A stretch of DNA of 64,000 bases from DASUPK01 sp963774305 (GCA_963774305.1 CAVZEM010000007.1:186001-250000), one strand, 5' to 3'; shown: positions 44,226 to 53,132, counted from the stretch's first letter. A program made the numbers and translations. The notes: a model not told the origin generated them from the sequence alone.

Positions 44226-44711
44226 ATGCCGAAGCTCGACCTGACGATTCCCGCCGAGTCCCTGTCCGACGAGTCCCAGCAGGAGCTGGCGCGCGAGCTC
44301 GGCGCCACCCTGCTGCACTGGGAGGGGGCTCCGGACACGGAGTTCTTCCGCTCGATCACGTGGACCCATGTGCACGCGCTGCCGGCGGAGGCGATCCAGA
44401 CCCCGGACGGCGTCGCCGAGCCGCACGCCGTCATCGACATCACGGTTCCGCGTGGAGCCCTCAGCGAGCGGCGGAAGGCCGGCCTCGTCGAGGACACGAC
44501 CAAGCTCGTCCTCGACGCGACCGGGTGGGGGCCCGAGGCCGGAGTTCGCGTCTGGACGCTGATCCACGAGGTCCCCGACGGGAACTGGGGCGCCGGAGGA
44601 CAGGTGGTCCGCTTCGACCAGCTCCGGGCGGCCGCCAAGGCCGAGCGCGAGCAGGAGGGCTCAGGCAAGGAGGAGGTCCCGGCGGCGAGCGGCGACGGGG
44701 TGCCCGCATGA
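44226..44711 (+). CDS. Tautomerase-superfamily protein
   Basis: The protein starts MPKLDLTIP, so Pro1 is available as the catalytic base of the 4-oxalocrotonate tautomerase superfamily. Two beta-alpha-beta units follow, the second with AVIDITVPRGALSERRKAGLVED and VWTLIHEVPDGNWGAGGQVV, typical of the family end. The C-terminal 30 residues are Glu/Ala-rich. AAGGAGG lies 4 nt before the ATG. It is the first gene of an operon with an enoyl-CoA hydratase and a zinc alcohol dehydrogenase. Confidence 0.87.
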   Translation: MPKLDLTIPAESLSDESQQELARELGATLLHWEGAPDTEFFRSITWTHVHALPAEAIQTPDGVAEPHAVIDITVPRGALSERRKAGLVEDTTKLVLDATGWGPEAGVRVWTLIHEVPDGNWGAGGQVVRFDQLRAAAKAEREQEGSGKEEVPAASGDGVPA

Positions 44712-45409
44712 ATGAGGCGGTCGCGGAGCGCATCGCCGTCGAGCGCTCGGAAGGCGTGGCCATCGTCCGGATGCGCTCGGGCGAGAACCGCTTTCACCCA
44801 GACAACCTCGACGCGATCTTCGCCGCACTCGACGCGATCGAGGGAGCGGAGAACGGACCGGCGCCTCTCGTCCTCATCGGCGAGGGCAAGTTCTTCTCGA
44901 ACGGCCTCGATCTGGAGTGGATGGCGCAGGCGGAGGACTCGGAGAGGGAGCGAAGCCTCGGGAGGGTCCACGGCCTTCTGGCCCGGATCCTGACCTTTCC
45001 CTCGTTCACGGTCGCGGCGATCAACGGACACGCGTTCGCGGCGGGAGCGATGCTGGCGCTTGCCTGCGACCAGCGGGTCATGCGCGAGGACCGGGGCTTC
45101 TTCTGCCTGCCGGAGGTGGACCTGGGGATCCCCTTCACGGGCGGGATGTCCGCGCTGATCACAAGCAAGCTTCCCCTGCGATCCGCCGAGGAGGCGATGC
45201 TCACCGGCCGCCGCTACGGCGGCCCGGACGCGGTCGCGGCCGAGATTGTCGACGAGGCCGTCGCTGAGGACCAGGTCGTCAACCGGGCGATCGAGCGCGC
45301 CGGCGCTGTCGCCGGCAAGCCGGCTCATGCAGTCACGGCGATCAAGAAACGGCTCTACGAGCGGGCGGTCGAGCAGCTGGCCGCGGACGCGAGAAAGGGA
45401 GAGGCATGA
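44708..45409 (+). CDS. Enoyl-CoA hydratase/isomerase family protein
   Basis: A crotonase-fold protein of 233 residues with oxyanion-hole segments LIGEGKFFSNGLDLEWM and INGHAFAAGAMLALACDQRVM. The region LPEVDLGIPF provides one Glu in the position used by delta3-delta2-enoyl-CoA isomerases, whereas the second hydratase Glu is not evident. An isomerase is therefore more likely. The ATG overlaps the tautomerase stop (ATGA), and its own stop overlaps the ADH start the same way. Confidence 0.88.
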   Translation: MNEAVAERIAVERSEGVAIVRMRSGENRFHPDNLDAIFAALDAIEGAENGPAPLVLIGEGKFFSNGLDLEWMAQAEDSERERSLGRVHGLLARILTFPSFTVAAINGHAFAAGAMLALACDQRVMREDRGFFCLPEVDLGIPFTGGMSALITSKLPLRSAEEAMLTGRRYGGPDAVAAEIVDEAVAEDQVVNRAIERAGAVAGKPAHAVTAIKKRLYERAVEQLAADARKGEA

Positions 45410-46435
45410 GGCAGCTCGAGTTCATCGAGAAGGGCAAGCTCGAATGGCGCGAGGCGCCCGACCCCACGCTGGGCGGTGACGGTGAGGCGATCGTGCGCCC
45501 GGTGGCGCTCGCCACCTGCGACATCGACACGGCCTTCGTCCAGGGTGTGGCGCCGGTTGGAGGCCCGTTTTCCTTCGGGCACGAGTGCGTCGGGGAGGTG
45601 ACCGACGTCGGCGACTCCGTCGAGTCGGTGAAGCCGGGTGACCTGGTCAGCATCCCTTTCCAGATCTCCTGCGGAGAGTGCGCCGCCTGCCGCGAGGGCC
45701 GCTCCGGCAACTGCGAGTCCGTGCCGCGGCTCTCGATGTACGGGCTGCCGGCGGGTCCGCAGACCTACGGCGGCTTCGCCAGCGACGCCGTCAACGTCCC
45801 CTACGCCGACGCGATGCTCGTCCCGATCCCTGAGGGCGTGGCTCCAACCGCCGTGGCGAGTCTCTCGGACAACATCCCGGATGCCTGGCGAACCGTCGCC
45901 GGCCCGCTCGAGAGCCGCGCCCGGCTCGCCGGTCCTGATCGCGATGGGGGCCGGATCGATCGCCCTCTACTCGATCGCGATCGCCCTGGCGCTCGGGGCC
46001 GAGCGAGTCGACGTGGTCGGCGGTCGCAGGCGCGACCGCGAACTGGCCGAGAAGCTCGGTGCGAACGTGCTCGACGAGGAGTTCCCGGACCGCGCCGGCT
46101 TCTACCCGATCACCGTCGACGCCAGCGCGAATCCGGCCGGGATCTCGTGTGCCCTCAAGTCGACCGACGCCGACGGCATCTGCACCAGCATCGGCATCTA
46201 CTTCCAGCCGACGCCCCTGCCGCTGCTCGACATGTTCAGCCAGGGAATGACCTTCGTGACCGGGCGGCCGCACGTGCGGACGCTGATGCCGCAGGTGCTG
46301 GAGCTGGTCCGGCAGGGCAAGTTCGACCCGGATCCGATGACCGTCAACAGGGTCGACTGGGACGACGCGGCCGAGGCCCTCTCGGACCTGCGCGCGAAGA
46401 CGGTGGTTTCGCGGAGATCCGAGGGTGCCGCGTAA
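45406..46435 (+). pseudogene. Zinc-dependent alcohol dehydrogenase (MDR family), one frameshift
   Basis: Frame 1 (45406 to about 45920) holds the catalytic zinc region FSFGHECVGEVTDVGD and structural zinc cysteines CGECAACREGRSGNCESV. Frame 2 (about 45920 to 46435) holds the Rossmann part (PVLIAMGAGSIALYSIAIALALGAERVDVVGG) and the C-terminus. Together they make a full MDR enzyme of about 343 residues. The glycine motif is GAGSIA. The indel lies in a GC-rich stretch near 45910-45935. The ATGA overlap with the enoyl-CoA hydratase gene suggests that the gene is meant to be active. Confidence 0.82.
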
Positions 46436-46447
46436 GCGGCAACCCGA

Positions 46448-47655
46448 TTAGTGCGAGGGTGAGCCGACGCCGCCGGTGTTGCCGCCGCTGGCCGCGGCCG
46501 CGGCCGGGCGCAGCGCGTTGATCTGAGGCTGCTGGAAGAGGAGCCGCATCGAGTCGTCGGAGGCGAAGAAGAAGAACGCGCCGACTCCCTGCTTCAGCGC
46601 CGGTCCCACGCAGGCGGCGGCCTGAGCGGCGGAGGTGCTGAGAATGGCCTGGCTCGCCGATGCCTCCGGGCTGTCGGTGAAGGAGATCTCCATTCCCAGA
46701 TTGCTCATGTTGGGCTTCGCCTTCTTGTGCAGCGGCAGGCGGATGGTCTTCTTGACCTTCTTGCTCTTGCCCTTGACCCGGACCTTCTCGGTGATGAACT
46801 TGAAGTTGTATTGGAGGCGCAGGTTCTTGGCCCTGGCGCCAAAGCCGGGCCCCGCGCCGTCCGCGCAGGCGTCCTGGGCCTGAACGCTCTGAGGGCCGAG
46901 GTGCCGGGCGCCCAACCGCGCGTTCTGCTTGTCGGTGTTCTGGGCGATCTGGCCGTAGTTCCAGCCGGCGACGTCCTGCGGGAGCGAGCCCCGTCTTCTT
47001 GCCGGCGCCGACTGAATCGGCCGCGACGGTTGAGGTGAAGCCGAAGTTCCATCCCCGGAGCAGGGGGAACGCCTTCGCGTAGTTGTTCGTCCAGGGCGGC
47101 CGGCTCGGGTCGGTTGAGCGCCCTCCGTTCCAGTCGTCCTGCTCGTAGTCGCTCATCAGCGCGTAGATGTTCGGGTCAGAGACCCCGGTGAACGCATAGC
47201 CGGCCGCGGCGGCGTTGAAGCTCATTCCGTTGAGGGCGATGATGCGGTTGCAGGGGAAGGTGGCGCGGAGGTTCGCGGCCAGGGTGGCCGCGACTGGCGA
47301 CGTCATCGCAGGAAAGCTGCCGCTGCCCCCGAAGCGCGTGTTGAGCACGAAGATGTCCTGCGGACGGATCCGGCCGCCCATGCCGCCATCCGGCTTCGTG
47401 TAGGTGTCGACGTTCCCCTGCGTGTTGATCCGGATCATCATCGTGAAGCGGGTCGGCCCTGAGCCGGTCGGGGCGAGGCCGGAGGGGAGGCGCCGGGCAG
47501 GCATCGGATGCCTTTGCCGCCGCCGCCGGATCGGGGGCCGCCGAGCGGCCGGCGATCAGCAGCGCCGCGAGCAGCGCGACGGCGGCGATCACTGCGATCG
47601 CGCTGCGGGTGCGCCTTGACGCGCTCCCCTCTGGGTGTGAAGCGACTCCTGCCAT
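46448..47655 (-). pseudogene. Secreted protein of unknown family, copy 2, two frameshifts
   Basis: A signal peptide (RSAIAVIAAVALLAALLIAG) begins at ATG 47655. A frame change near 47480 leads to RFTMMIRINTQGNVDTY, DIFVLNTRFGG, TFPCNRIIALNGMSF and GYAFTGVSDPNIYALMSDYE. A second change near 46985 leads to NARLGARHLGPQ-type sequence, NLGMEISFTDSPEAS and VGAFFFFASDDSMRLLF. All blocks match the gene at 39210-40211 in order. The middle differs, and the tail is Gly/Ser-rich instead of His/Arg-rich. No block is missing, so sequence error is as likely as decay. Confidence 0.75.
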
Positions 47656-47736
47656 ATACGGACGAGTGGCGCCACAGCTAAAGGCGCTCCACCCTTCAAC
47701 ACGCGAGGTCCGTTGCAGTCGCGCCGAGGTCGGAGA

Positions 47737-48966
47737 TCAGGCGAGGCGCAGTTTCGCCAGCGCGCCGAAGGCCTCGATCGCCGCCGCGAGGTCCGGCTCG
47801 GCGGTGTCCTCCTCGGGCGCGTGGCTGACCCCGCCGATCGACGGGGAGAAGATCATCGCCGTCGGGAGATGGGGTGCCATCGACGCCGCGTCATGGAGCG
47901 CGCCGCTCGAGAGCTCATAGGCGGTTCCGGTCACCTTCTCGCATGCCTCCCGCGCGAGTCCGACCAGCTCAGGATCGAACGAGATCGGCTCGATGCGCCA
48001 GATCGCCTCCTCGTCCACCTCGCAGCCGCGCTCGGCCGCGGTCGAGGTGACGGCCTTTCGGGTCGACTCGAGCATCCGGGCCAGTGCGTCCGCCTCGCGG
48101 TGCCGCAGGTCGATGAGCATCGAGACCGTTCCCGGCACCGCGGTCGGTATGCCCGGCTCGAAGGTCATCCCGCCGACGGTCCCGACGCCGCCGTCCGTCC
48201 GTGCGATCTCCTCGACCCGCAACGAGACCGTCGCGGCGACCAGGCCCGGGTCATGGCGTGCGTCCATCGGCGTAGTGCCGGCGTGGGCGACCCGTCCGCG
48301 GACCACGAAGCGCAGCCGCTCGACGCCGGCGCAGCCGCTCACCGCGGCCGCCCTGATTCCTTCCGCCTCCAGCACCGGCCCCTGCTCGATGTGGAGCTCC
48401 AGATAGGAGCCGATCCGCTCGAGGCGGGAGCCGCACTCAAGGACGCGCTCGAGGTCCACTCCGTTCTCGGCGAGGACCCCGGGGGCGCGACGGCCATCGG
48501 AATCGCGCGCGTTCGCCAGCTCCGCGGGGTCGAGGGTTCCCGCCGCCGCCGAGCTGCCGAACAGGCTGCGCCCGAACCGGGCCCCCTCCTCGTCGGCCCA
48601 GTCCACGAGCGCGATCGACCGTGGCGGGCCCCCCTCGGCGCCCGACCAGGCCCTGAGCACGCCGAGCGCGGCCATCACGCCGAGAGCCCCATCGAGCCAG
48701 CCCCCGTTGGGAACCGAGTCGAGATGTGACCCGACCGCCAGCGCGGGCCCGGCTTCGCCGGGCAGGTACGCCCAGGCGTTGCCGGCCTCATCGACCTCCG
48801 GCTCGAGGCCGATCTCGCCGAGCAGCTCGCCGAGGAACTCTCGAGCATGCCGCCAGCCCTCGCCCCAGCAGAGCCGTTGCGCGCCGTCGGCGTCCCCAGT
48901 GCGCCGCTGGAGCTCTCGCAGGTCGGCGATGACGCGCTCAGCGTCGATCGCCGGTGGCTCGCTCAA
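47737..48966 (-). CDS. M20C amidohydrolase (N-carbamoyl-amino-acid/allantoate amidohydrolase type)
   Basis: The 409-residue binuclear zinc enzyme has GSHLDSVPNGGWLDGALGV (metal His and Asp), WADEEGARFG (catalytic Glu), YLELHIEQGPVLE and VSHAPEEDT (metal His). The dimerisation domain has GRVAHAGTTPMDARHDP. Members remove carbamoyl groups from N-carbamoyl amines. It overlaps the guanidine enzyme upstream (ATGA), so in this operon it probably hydrolyses the carbamoyl product of that enzyme, taking the role the nitrilase-type N-carbamoylputrescine amidase plays elsewhere. Confidence 0.92.
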   Translation of the reverse strand: MSEPPAIDAERVIADLRELQRRTGDADGAQRLCWGEGWRHAREFLGELLGEIGLEPEVDEAGNAWAYLPGEAGPALAVGSHLDSVPNGGWLDGALGVMAALGVLRAWSGAEGGPPRSIALVDWADEEGARFGRSLFGSSAAAGTLDPAELANARDSDGRRAPGVLAENGVDLERVLECGSRLERIGSYLELHIEQGPVLEAEGIRAAAVSGCAGVERLRFVVRGRVAHAGTTPMDARHDPGLVAATVSLRVEEIARTDGGVGTVGGMTFEPGIPTAVPGTVSMLIDLRHREADALARMLESTRKAVTSTAAERGCEVDEEAIWRIEPISFDPELVGLAREACEKVTGTAYELSSGALHDAASMAPHLPTAMIFSPSIGGVSHAPEEDTAEPDLAAAIEAFGALAKLRLA

Positions 48967-49838
48967 CCCAACCGCTCCCTACGGAGCGCCTGGCTCAGGC
49001 AGTGGGGCCCGCCGCCCCCGAGGGTGAACATGGAGAGGTCGACCTCGATCACCCCGAGGCCGCGGGAGCGCAGCGCGCCGTTCAGCTCGACCGCGGTCGC
49101 GGCGGAGATCACCCGCTCGTTCCCGAGCGAGATCGCGTTGACGCCGAGCGTGAAGGCCTGCTCCTCACTCACCTCGATCAGGTCGAAGCCCTTGGAGCGG
49201 AGCCACTCGACGGCGGCGGATGGAAGGACCTCCGTGCAGACCGCGGCCAGCTTCTCGGCCAGCACGGCGACGAGCACGTCGATGTGGACGTAGCGCTCGG
49301 GGATCGGCTGGACGCGCGCCTCCCAGCCGTCCTCGCGGAACCACTCCGCCAGCTGGCTCGCCGCCACCTCTTGGGTCCGGGTCTCGCCCGCGCCGATCAA
49401 CACGGTGCCGGGCTCGACGATCATCACGTCGCCTCCCTCCAGCGAGCCGGCCGTGATCATGCCGCGAATCGGGATCCCGGCTTTCTGGTGGAAGCGGATC
49501 ACGGGCGCGTACTCCCCCCGGCGCCACCATTGGGCCGGTTGCGTGACCACGGTCCCGTTCGGGCCCATCGTGCTCGAGTCACGGGTGAACACCTGGTACG
49601 GCAGGGCGGAGTCCACCTGCATGAAGTGGCAGTGCACGCCGGCGTCCTCGTAGGCGCCGACCAGGGCGGCGTGCTGAGAGGCCGCGAGCTCCGGATCAAA
49701 CTTGTGGCCGGCGTCCAGGGTCACCCTGGAGATCGCGCTGGTGGCAAGCCAGCGGAAGCTGTCCGGTCGGCAGACCAGCACGTCGAGCATGCGCCCATAC
49801 TCCGAGTCGACTCCCCAGGCGGGCTCGGCGGGACTCAT
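48963..49838 (-). CDS. Guanidine-modifying enzyme superfamily (amidinotransferase/DDAH/deiminase-like)
   Basis: The 291-residue beta/alpha propeller has FTRDSSTMGPNG (substrate Asp), GSLEGGDVMIVEPG, YVHIDVLVAVL (catalytic His followed by Asp) and the nucleophile Cys near the C-terminus in GGGGPHCLSQAL. The family hydrolyses arginine, agmatine or methylarginine to ureido products, or transfers the amidino group. Start and stop overlap both neighbours (ATGA twice). Following an Orn/Lys/Arg decarboxylase and preceding a carbamoylase, an agmatine-deiminase-like role is inferred; arginine deiminase is the alternative. Confidence 0.88.
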   Translation of the reverse strand: MSPAEPAWGVDSEYGRMLDVLVCRPDSFRWLATSAISRVTLDAGHKFDPELAASQHAALVGAYEDAGVHCHFMQVDSALPYQVFTRDSSTMGPNGTVVTQPAQWWRRGEYAPVIRFHQKAGIPIRGMITAGSLEGGDVMIVEPGTVLIGAGETRTQEVAASQLAEWFREDGWEARVQPIPERYVHIDVLVAVLAEKLAAVCTEVLPSAAVEWLRSKGFDLIEVSEEQAFTLGVNAISLGNERVISAATAVELNGALRSRGLGVIEVDLSMFTLGGGGPHCLSQALRRERLG

Positions 49839-51328
49839 TCGACGACCACCCGGATCGTCTGCAGGGTCCGGTCGCTGGCGCCCCGGACGAGGCCGCCGTG
49901 GGCAAGCGAGTCCGCGATGTACGCGATGGTTGGCGCCGTCAGCCGCTCGCCGGGGAGCACGTTGGGAACACCCGGGGGATAGGCGGCAAGCGACTCGGCC
50001 GCGATGCGGCCCTCCGCCTGAGCGAACGGGACGACCTCCTGTGGGCCGAGAAAAGCGTCCCTGGGTGCGAGTTCGAGCGGCCCCCAGGGAGGAGGCTCCG
50101 CGAACGCCCCCCGCTTCTCCACGTCGCCCGGGCCGACCTGGTCGACAGCGTGCTGGAGCCCCTCGACGAGCCGCTCGGCAGGCGCCGTACTGGTCTCGCC
50201 GAGCCCGAAGACGGCGACGATGACGTTCTCGGAGAAGAGCTCGAGGATGATGTCGTCGCGCTCACGCATCAGCTGCGCGATGCGGTGGCCGGTCGCCCCG
50301 GTCCCCCTGACGTCGATGGACAGCCTCAGGGGATCCCAGGCGGCCACGCTGGTGCGCCCGGCGAGCCGCTCGTCGAGGACGTCAAGGCCCGGGATCTCGC
50401 GCACGCGCTCGCGCGTCCGTGCCAGGGTGGGCAGGGTCTCGTCCAGGAGCTCATGCCCCTTGGTCACGGCATAGCGTCTGGCGGCGTCGAGGGATGCGGT
50501 CAGCAGCGCGTTGGGGCTGGTCGACTCCACCAGGGTGACGGAGCGATCGACGATGTCCTCATCGATGCGGTCACCGTCGCCGAGATGGAGGATCGCCGAC
50601 TGCGTCAGGCTCCCCACGATCTTGTGCGTGCTGGAGAGCACCAGGTCGGCGCTGCCTCGCAGCGCGCCGGCTGGCAGGTCCTCGTGGAAGTACAGGTGAG
50701 AGCCCCAGGCCTCGTCGACGACGAGTGGAATGCCGTGTGCGTGCGCCACTTCTGCCAGCTCGGCGATTCGCGCCACGGCGCCGAAGTAGGTCGGCGAGAC
50801 CAGCACTACCGCCTCCGCGTCGGGCTGTGCATTGAGGGCGACGGTCAGGGACTCGGGGGTGACGCAATGCGCGATGCCGAGCTCGGTGTCGATCTCAGGG
50901 GAGACGAACGTTGGCCGCAGACCCGAGAGGACGAGCCCGTCGATGATCGATGAGTGCACGTTCCGCTGGACCACCACGGGGCCCCGGTCCGGTGGGCCTG
51001 TTCTGAGCTTCTCCTTGGCATGCGCGAAGGCCATGCAGATTGCGTGGTTCCCGCCGGAAGCTCCATTGACCAGAAACCAGCTCCGCTGAGCCCCCCAGGC
51101 ATCGGCCGCCAGGCGCTGAGCGCGCTGGAAGGGCGTTGGCTCCGGCCCAACGTCGATTCCCTCGATGCTGGGCGGAACGTCGTGGAGGACGGCCGCCTCG
51201 CCGAGGGCGTCGATCAGGGCGGGGTCGGCGCCCGGTCCCTTGTGCCCCGGGATGTTGAAGCGACCGGGGTTCCGCGCGACGTACGAGACGACAGCGTCGA
51301 GGTACGGCGCTTCAGTCTGGTCGGCCAT
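49835..51328 (-). CDS. Orn/Lys/Arg decarboxylase (PLP fold type I)
   Basis: The 497-residue protein starts with the family motif RFNIPGHKGPGADP. It has FLVNGASGGNHAICMAF, PLVVDEAWGSHLYFH (PLP-binding Asp) and the Schiff-base Lys in SSTHKIVGSLTQSA (about residue 236), then LAAYPPGVPNVLPGE in the C-terminal domain. It lacks the N-terminal wing domain of the large E. coli enzymes, as in the biosynthetic SpeA-type of Gram-positives. The product would be agmatine, cadaverine or putrescine. It starts right after the ALDH stop (TAGATG) and overlaps the next gene. Confidence 0.94.
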   Translation of the reverse strand: MADQTEAPYLDAVVSYVARNPGRFNIPGHKGPGADPALIDALGEAAVLHDVPPSIEGIDVGPEPTPFQRAQRLAADAWGAQRSWFLVNGASGGNHAICMAFAHAKEKLRTGPPDRGPVVVQRNVHSSIIDGLVLSGLRPTFVSPEIDTELGIAHCVTPESLTVALNAQPDAEAVVLVSPTYFGAVARIAELAEVAHAHGIPLVVDEAWGSHLYFHEDLPAGALRGSADLVLSSTHKIVGSLTQSAILHLGDGDRIDEDIVDRSVTLVESTSPNALLTASLDAARRYAVTKGHELLDETLPTLARTRERVREIPGLDVLDERLAGRTSVAAWDPLRLSIDVRGTGATGHRIAQLMRERDDIILELFSENVIVAVFGLGETSTAPAERLVEGLQHAVDQVGPGDVEKRGAFAEPPPWGPLELAPRDAFLGPQEVVPFAQAEGRIAAESLAAYPPGVPNVLPGERLTAPTIAYIADSLAHGGLVRGASDRTLQTIRVVVE

Positions 51329-52828
51329 CTACGCGCCGTGCGGCGGCTCACCGCCGGTGTAGCGCGAGTACGGGTACCACCACTCCTTCGGCGCCACCTC
51401 GCTCTCGATATGGACGTGCTTGGTCTCCTGGAAAGCCTCGAGGCCCTCACGACCCAGCTCCCGGCCGAGCCCGGACTGCTTGAAGCCGCCGAACGGCCCG
51501 GCGTCGTTGTCGGTGAGCGGGTCGTTGAACCAGACGGTCCCGGCCTTCACCTCGCGCATGCAGCGCAGGATGGTCTTGAAGTCCTCGGTGTAGATGTTGG
51601 CCCCGAGCCCGTACGGCGTCGAGTTGGCGAGCTCGATCGCCTCGTCGAGGCTCTTCACGGGAACCAGCGGCGCAACCGGGCCGAAGGTCTCCTCCCGCAG
51701 CAGGTCGGTTTCCGCCGGGGCGCCGGTGACGACCGCGGGCGAGAAGAAGTGGCCGCGATCCTGCCCGCCTGAGTCGCCGCCGACGACCACCTCGGCGCCC
51801 GAGCCCACGGCCGCCTCCACCTGTGAGGCCACCTTCTGGCGCTGGTTCGCCGAGACCATCGGCCCGATGTCGGTGTCGCTCTTCATCGGGTCACCGATCA
51901 CCAGGCCCTTGGTGTAGTCGACGAAGGCGTTCAGGTAGTCGTCGTAGACGTCCTCCAGCACGTAGAACCGCTCGGCCGACGTGCAGACCTGCCCGGAGTT
52001 GAGGAACGCCGCCCAGGCCCCGCCCTTGGCGGCGACGTCGATTCGGTCGGCGACATCGGAGCAGACGATGAACGGGTCCTTCCCGCCCATCTCGAGATTG
52101 ACGCGCGCCATCCGGTCGACGCAGGCCTGCGCGACCTTCTTCCCGGTCGCGACCGATCCGGTGAACGCGATTCCGTCGACCCGCGGCTCCGACGCGATCG
52201 TGGCCCCGACCTCCGGGCCGCCGGCGATCAGATTGACGACGCCGGGCGGCAGGTGGTCCAGACAGGGAGCCAGCATCAGGGTCGAGACCGGGGTGAGCTC
52301 CGAGGGCTTCGCGACCAGCGTGTTGCCCGCCGCCAGCGCCGGCGCCATCTTCCAGCCGAGCAGCAGTAGCGGGTAGTTCCAGGGGACGATGCAGCCGACC
52401 ACCCCCAGCGGCTCCTTCACCACCAGGGAGAGCTGGCTGGATTCGATCGAGGGGATGACGCGCCCGGCGGAGTCGCGGCCGATCTCGGCGTAGTAGTCGA
52501 AGCAGGCGGCGGTCCAGCCCACCTCGTCGGAGTTCTCGACCAGCGGCTTGCCGCCCTCCAGGGTCATCGCCTCGGCGAGCTCGTCCGTGCGCCCCCGCAG
52601 CCGTGTGGCGACCTCGTGCAGGAGCTCGCCCCGGTCCACGGCAGGTGTCTGGGCCCATTCGCGGGCCGCCTCCCGGGCGGCCGCGACGGCCGCGTCCAGC
52701 TGCTCGGTGTCGGCCGTGCCGACCGAGGCGACGGTCTCCTCCGTGAAGGGATTCTCGACCTCGAGGGAAGCGCCCTGCCCGGCGACCTGTTCGCCGTTGA
52801 TCAGGAGGTGTGTCTCGAGGTCGGCCAC
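51329..52828 (-). CDS. NAD(P)-dependent aldehyde dehydrogenase
   Basis: The 499-residue ALDH begins ADLETHLLINGEQVAG. It has VPWNYPLLLLGWKMAPALAAG, FTGSVATGKKVAQ, the catalytic Glu in NLEMGGKDP and the catalytic Cys in LNSGQVCTSAERFY. The C-terminal PFGGFKQSGLGRELGREG is typical of betaine/aminoaldehyde dehydrogenases. It is first in the polyamine operon. GTG 52828 is preferred: TACGAT (52840-52835) ends 6 nt upstream. An upstream ATG at 52861 lies inside the repeat core and is probably not a start. Confidence 0.92.
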   Translation of the reverse strand: MADLETHLLINGEQVAGQGASLEVENPFTEETVASVGTADTEQLDAAVAAAREAAREWAQTPAVDRGELLHEVATRLRGRTDELAEAMTLEGGKPLVENSDEVGWTAACFDYYAEIGRDSAGRVIPSIESSQLSLVVKEPLGVVGCIVPWNYPLLLLGWKMAPALAAGNTLVAKPSELTPVSTLMLAPCLDHLPPGVVNLIAGGPEVGATIASEPRVDGIAFTGSVATGKKVAQACVDRMARVNLEMGGKDPFIVCSDVADRIDVAAKGGAWAAFLNSGQVCTSAERFYVLEDVYDDYLNAFVDYTKGLVIGDPMKSDTDIGPMVSANQRQKVASQVEAAVGSGAEVVVGGDSGGQDRGHFFSPAVVTGAPAETDLLREETFGPVAPLVPVKSLDEAIELANSTPYGLGANIYTEDFKTILRCMREVKAGTVWFNDPLTDNDAGPFGGFKQSGLGRELGREGLEAFQETKHVHIESEVAPKEWWYPYSRYTGGEPPHGA

Positions 52829-52847
52829 ATCCCGATCGTATTGATGA

Positions 52848-52862
52848 GACGGCTTCGCCATC
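52848..52862 (-). repeat. Core of the hairpin repeat, copy 3 (partial)
   Basis: The minus strand reads GATGGCGAAGCCGTC, identical over 15 nt to the cores at 11024-11038 and 54096-54110. The preceding bases are CCT or ACT in all three copies. The rest of the element is not conserved here. It lies just upstream of the ALDH leaderless promoter. Confidence 0.55.
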
Positions 52863-53104
52863 AGGAAGCACGGACAGCGCAAGGCGGGGTAGGACGGCCA
52901 GGGGGAGAAGGAAACCGGCCGCCCTATCCGCCCGCCTGCGCCGAGGCTGAAACCCGGCGGAGGCGAGGCAAATGAATATGTGGGCGGGCGCCGGAGTAGG
53001 GGGTCTCCGAACGCCCGCCCGCTGCCTCGACTCGATTCGAGCGTACCCGGCGACCGGGTACCTAAACCTGCGTATCGGCTACTGGTGGCCTTTCGCACCA
53101 GGCG
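52863..53104. other. Long non-coding gap with stacked inverted repeats
   Basis: No gene is seen between the ALDH and sigma factor genes (about 375 bp). Hairpin A: GGGCGGGCG / CGCCCGCCC (52982-53020) with inner CGGAG/CTCCG. B: CTCGA-t-TCGAG (53031-53041). C: GTACCCGG-cga-CCGGGTAC (53043-53061). D: CTGGTG/CACCAG (53082-53101), with possible outer AAACC/GGTTT pairing at 53064 and 53105. It may be the leader terminator of one operon plus an upstream regulatory RNA or protein site. No known riboswitch is recognised. Confidence 0.5.
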
Positions 53105-53132
53105 GGTTTGTGTTCGCCCTAAACGTGGGTAG
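53105..53132 (+). promoter_or_regulatory. SigF/SigB-type promoter of the sigma factor gene
   Basis: GGTTT (53105-53109), 17 nt, GGGTAG (53127-53132). This matches the actinobacterial SigF consensus (GGTTT-N15-17-GGGTAT) except for the last base. It lies about 70 nt before the ATG, so the sigma factor probably activates its own gene. Confidence 0.65.

Noticed and set aside
52829..52861. ATG start (MAKPS...) for the aldehyde dehydrogenase
   Set aside because: The ATG lies in the 15-nt repeat core found elsewhere in non-coding DNA, and a leaderless -10 lies just before GTG 52828.
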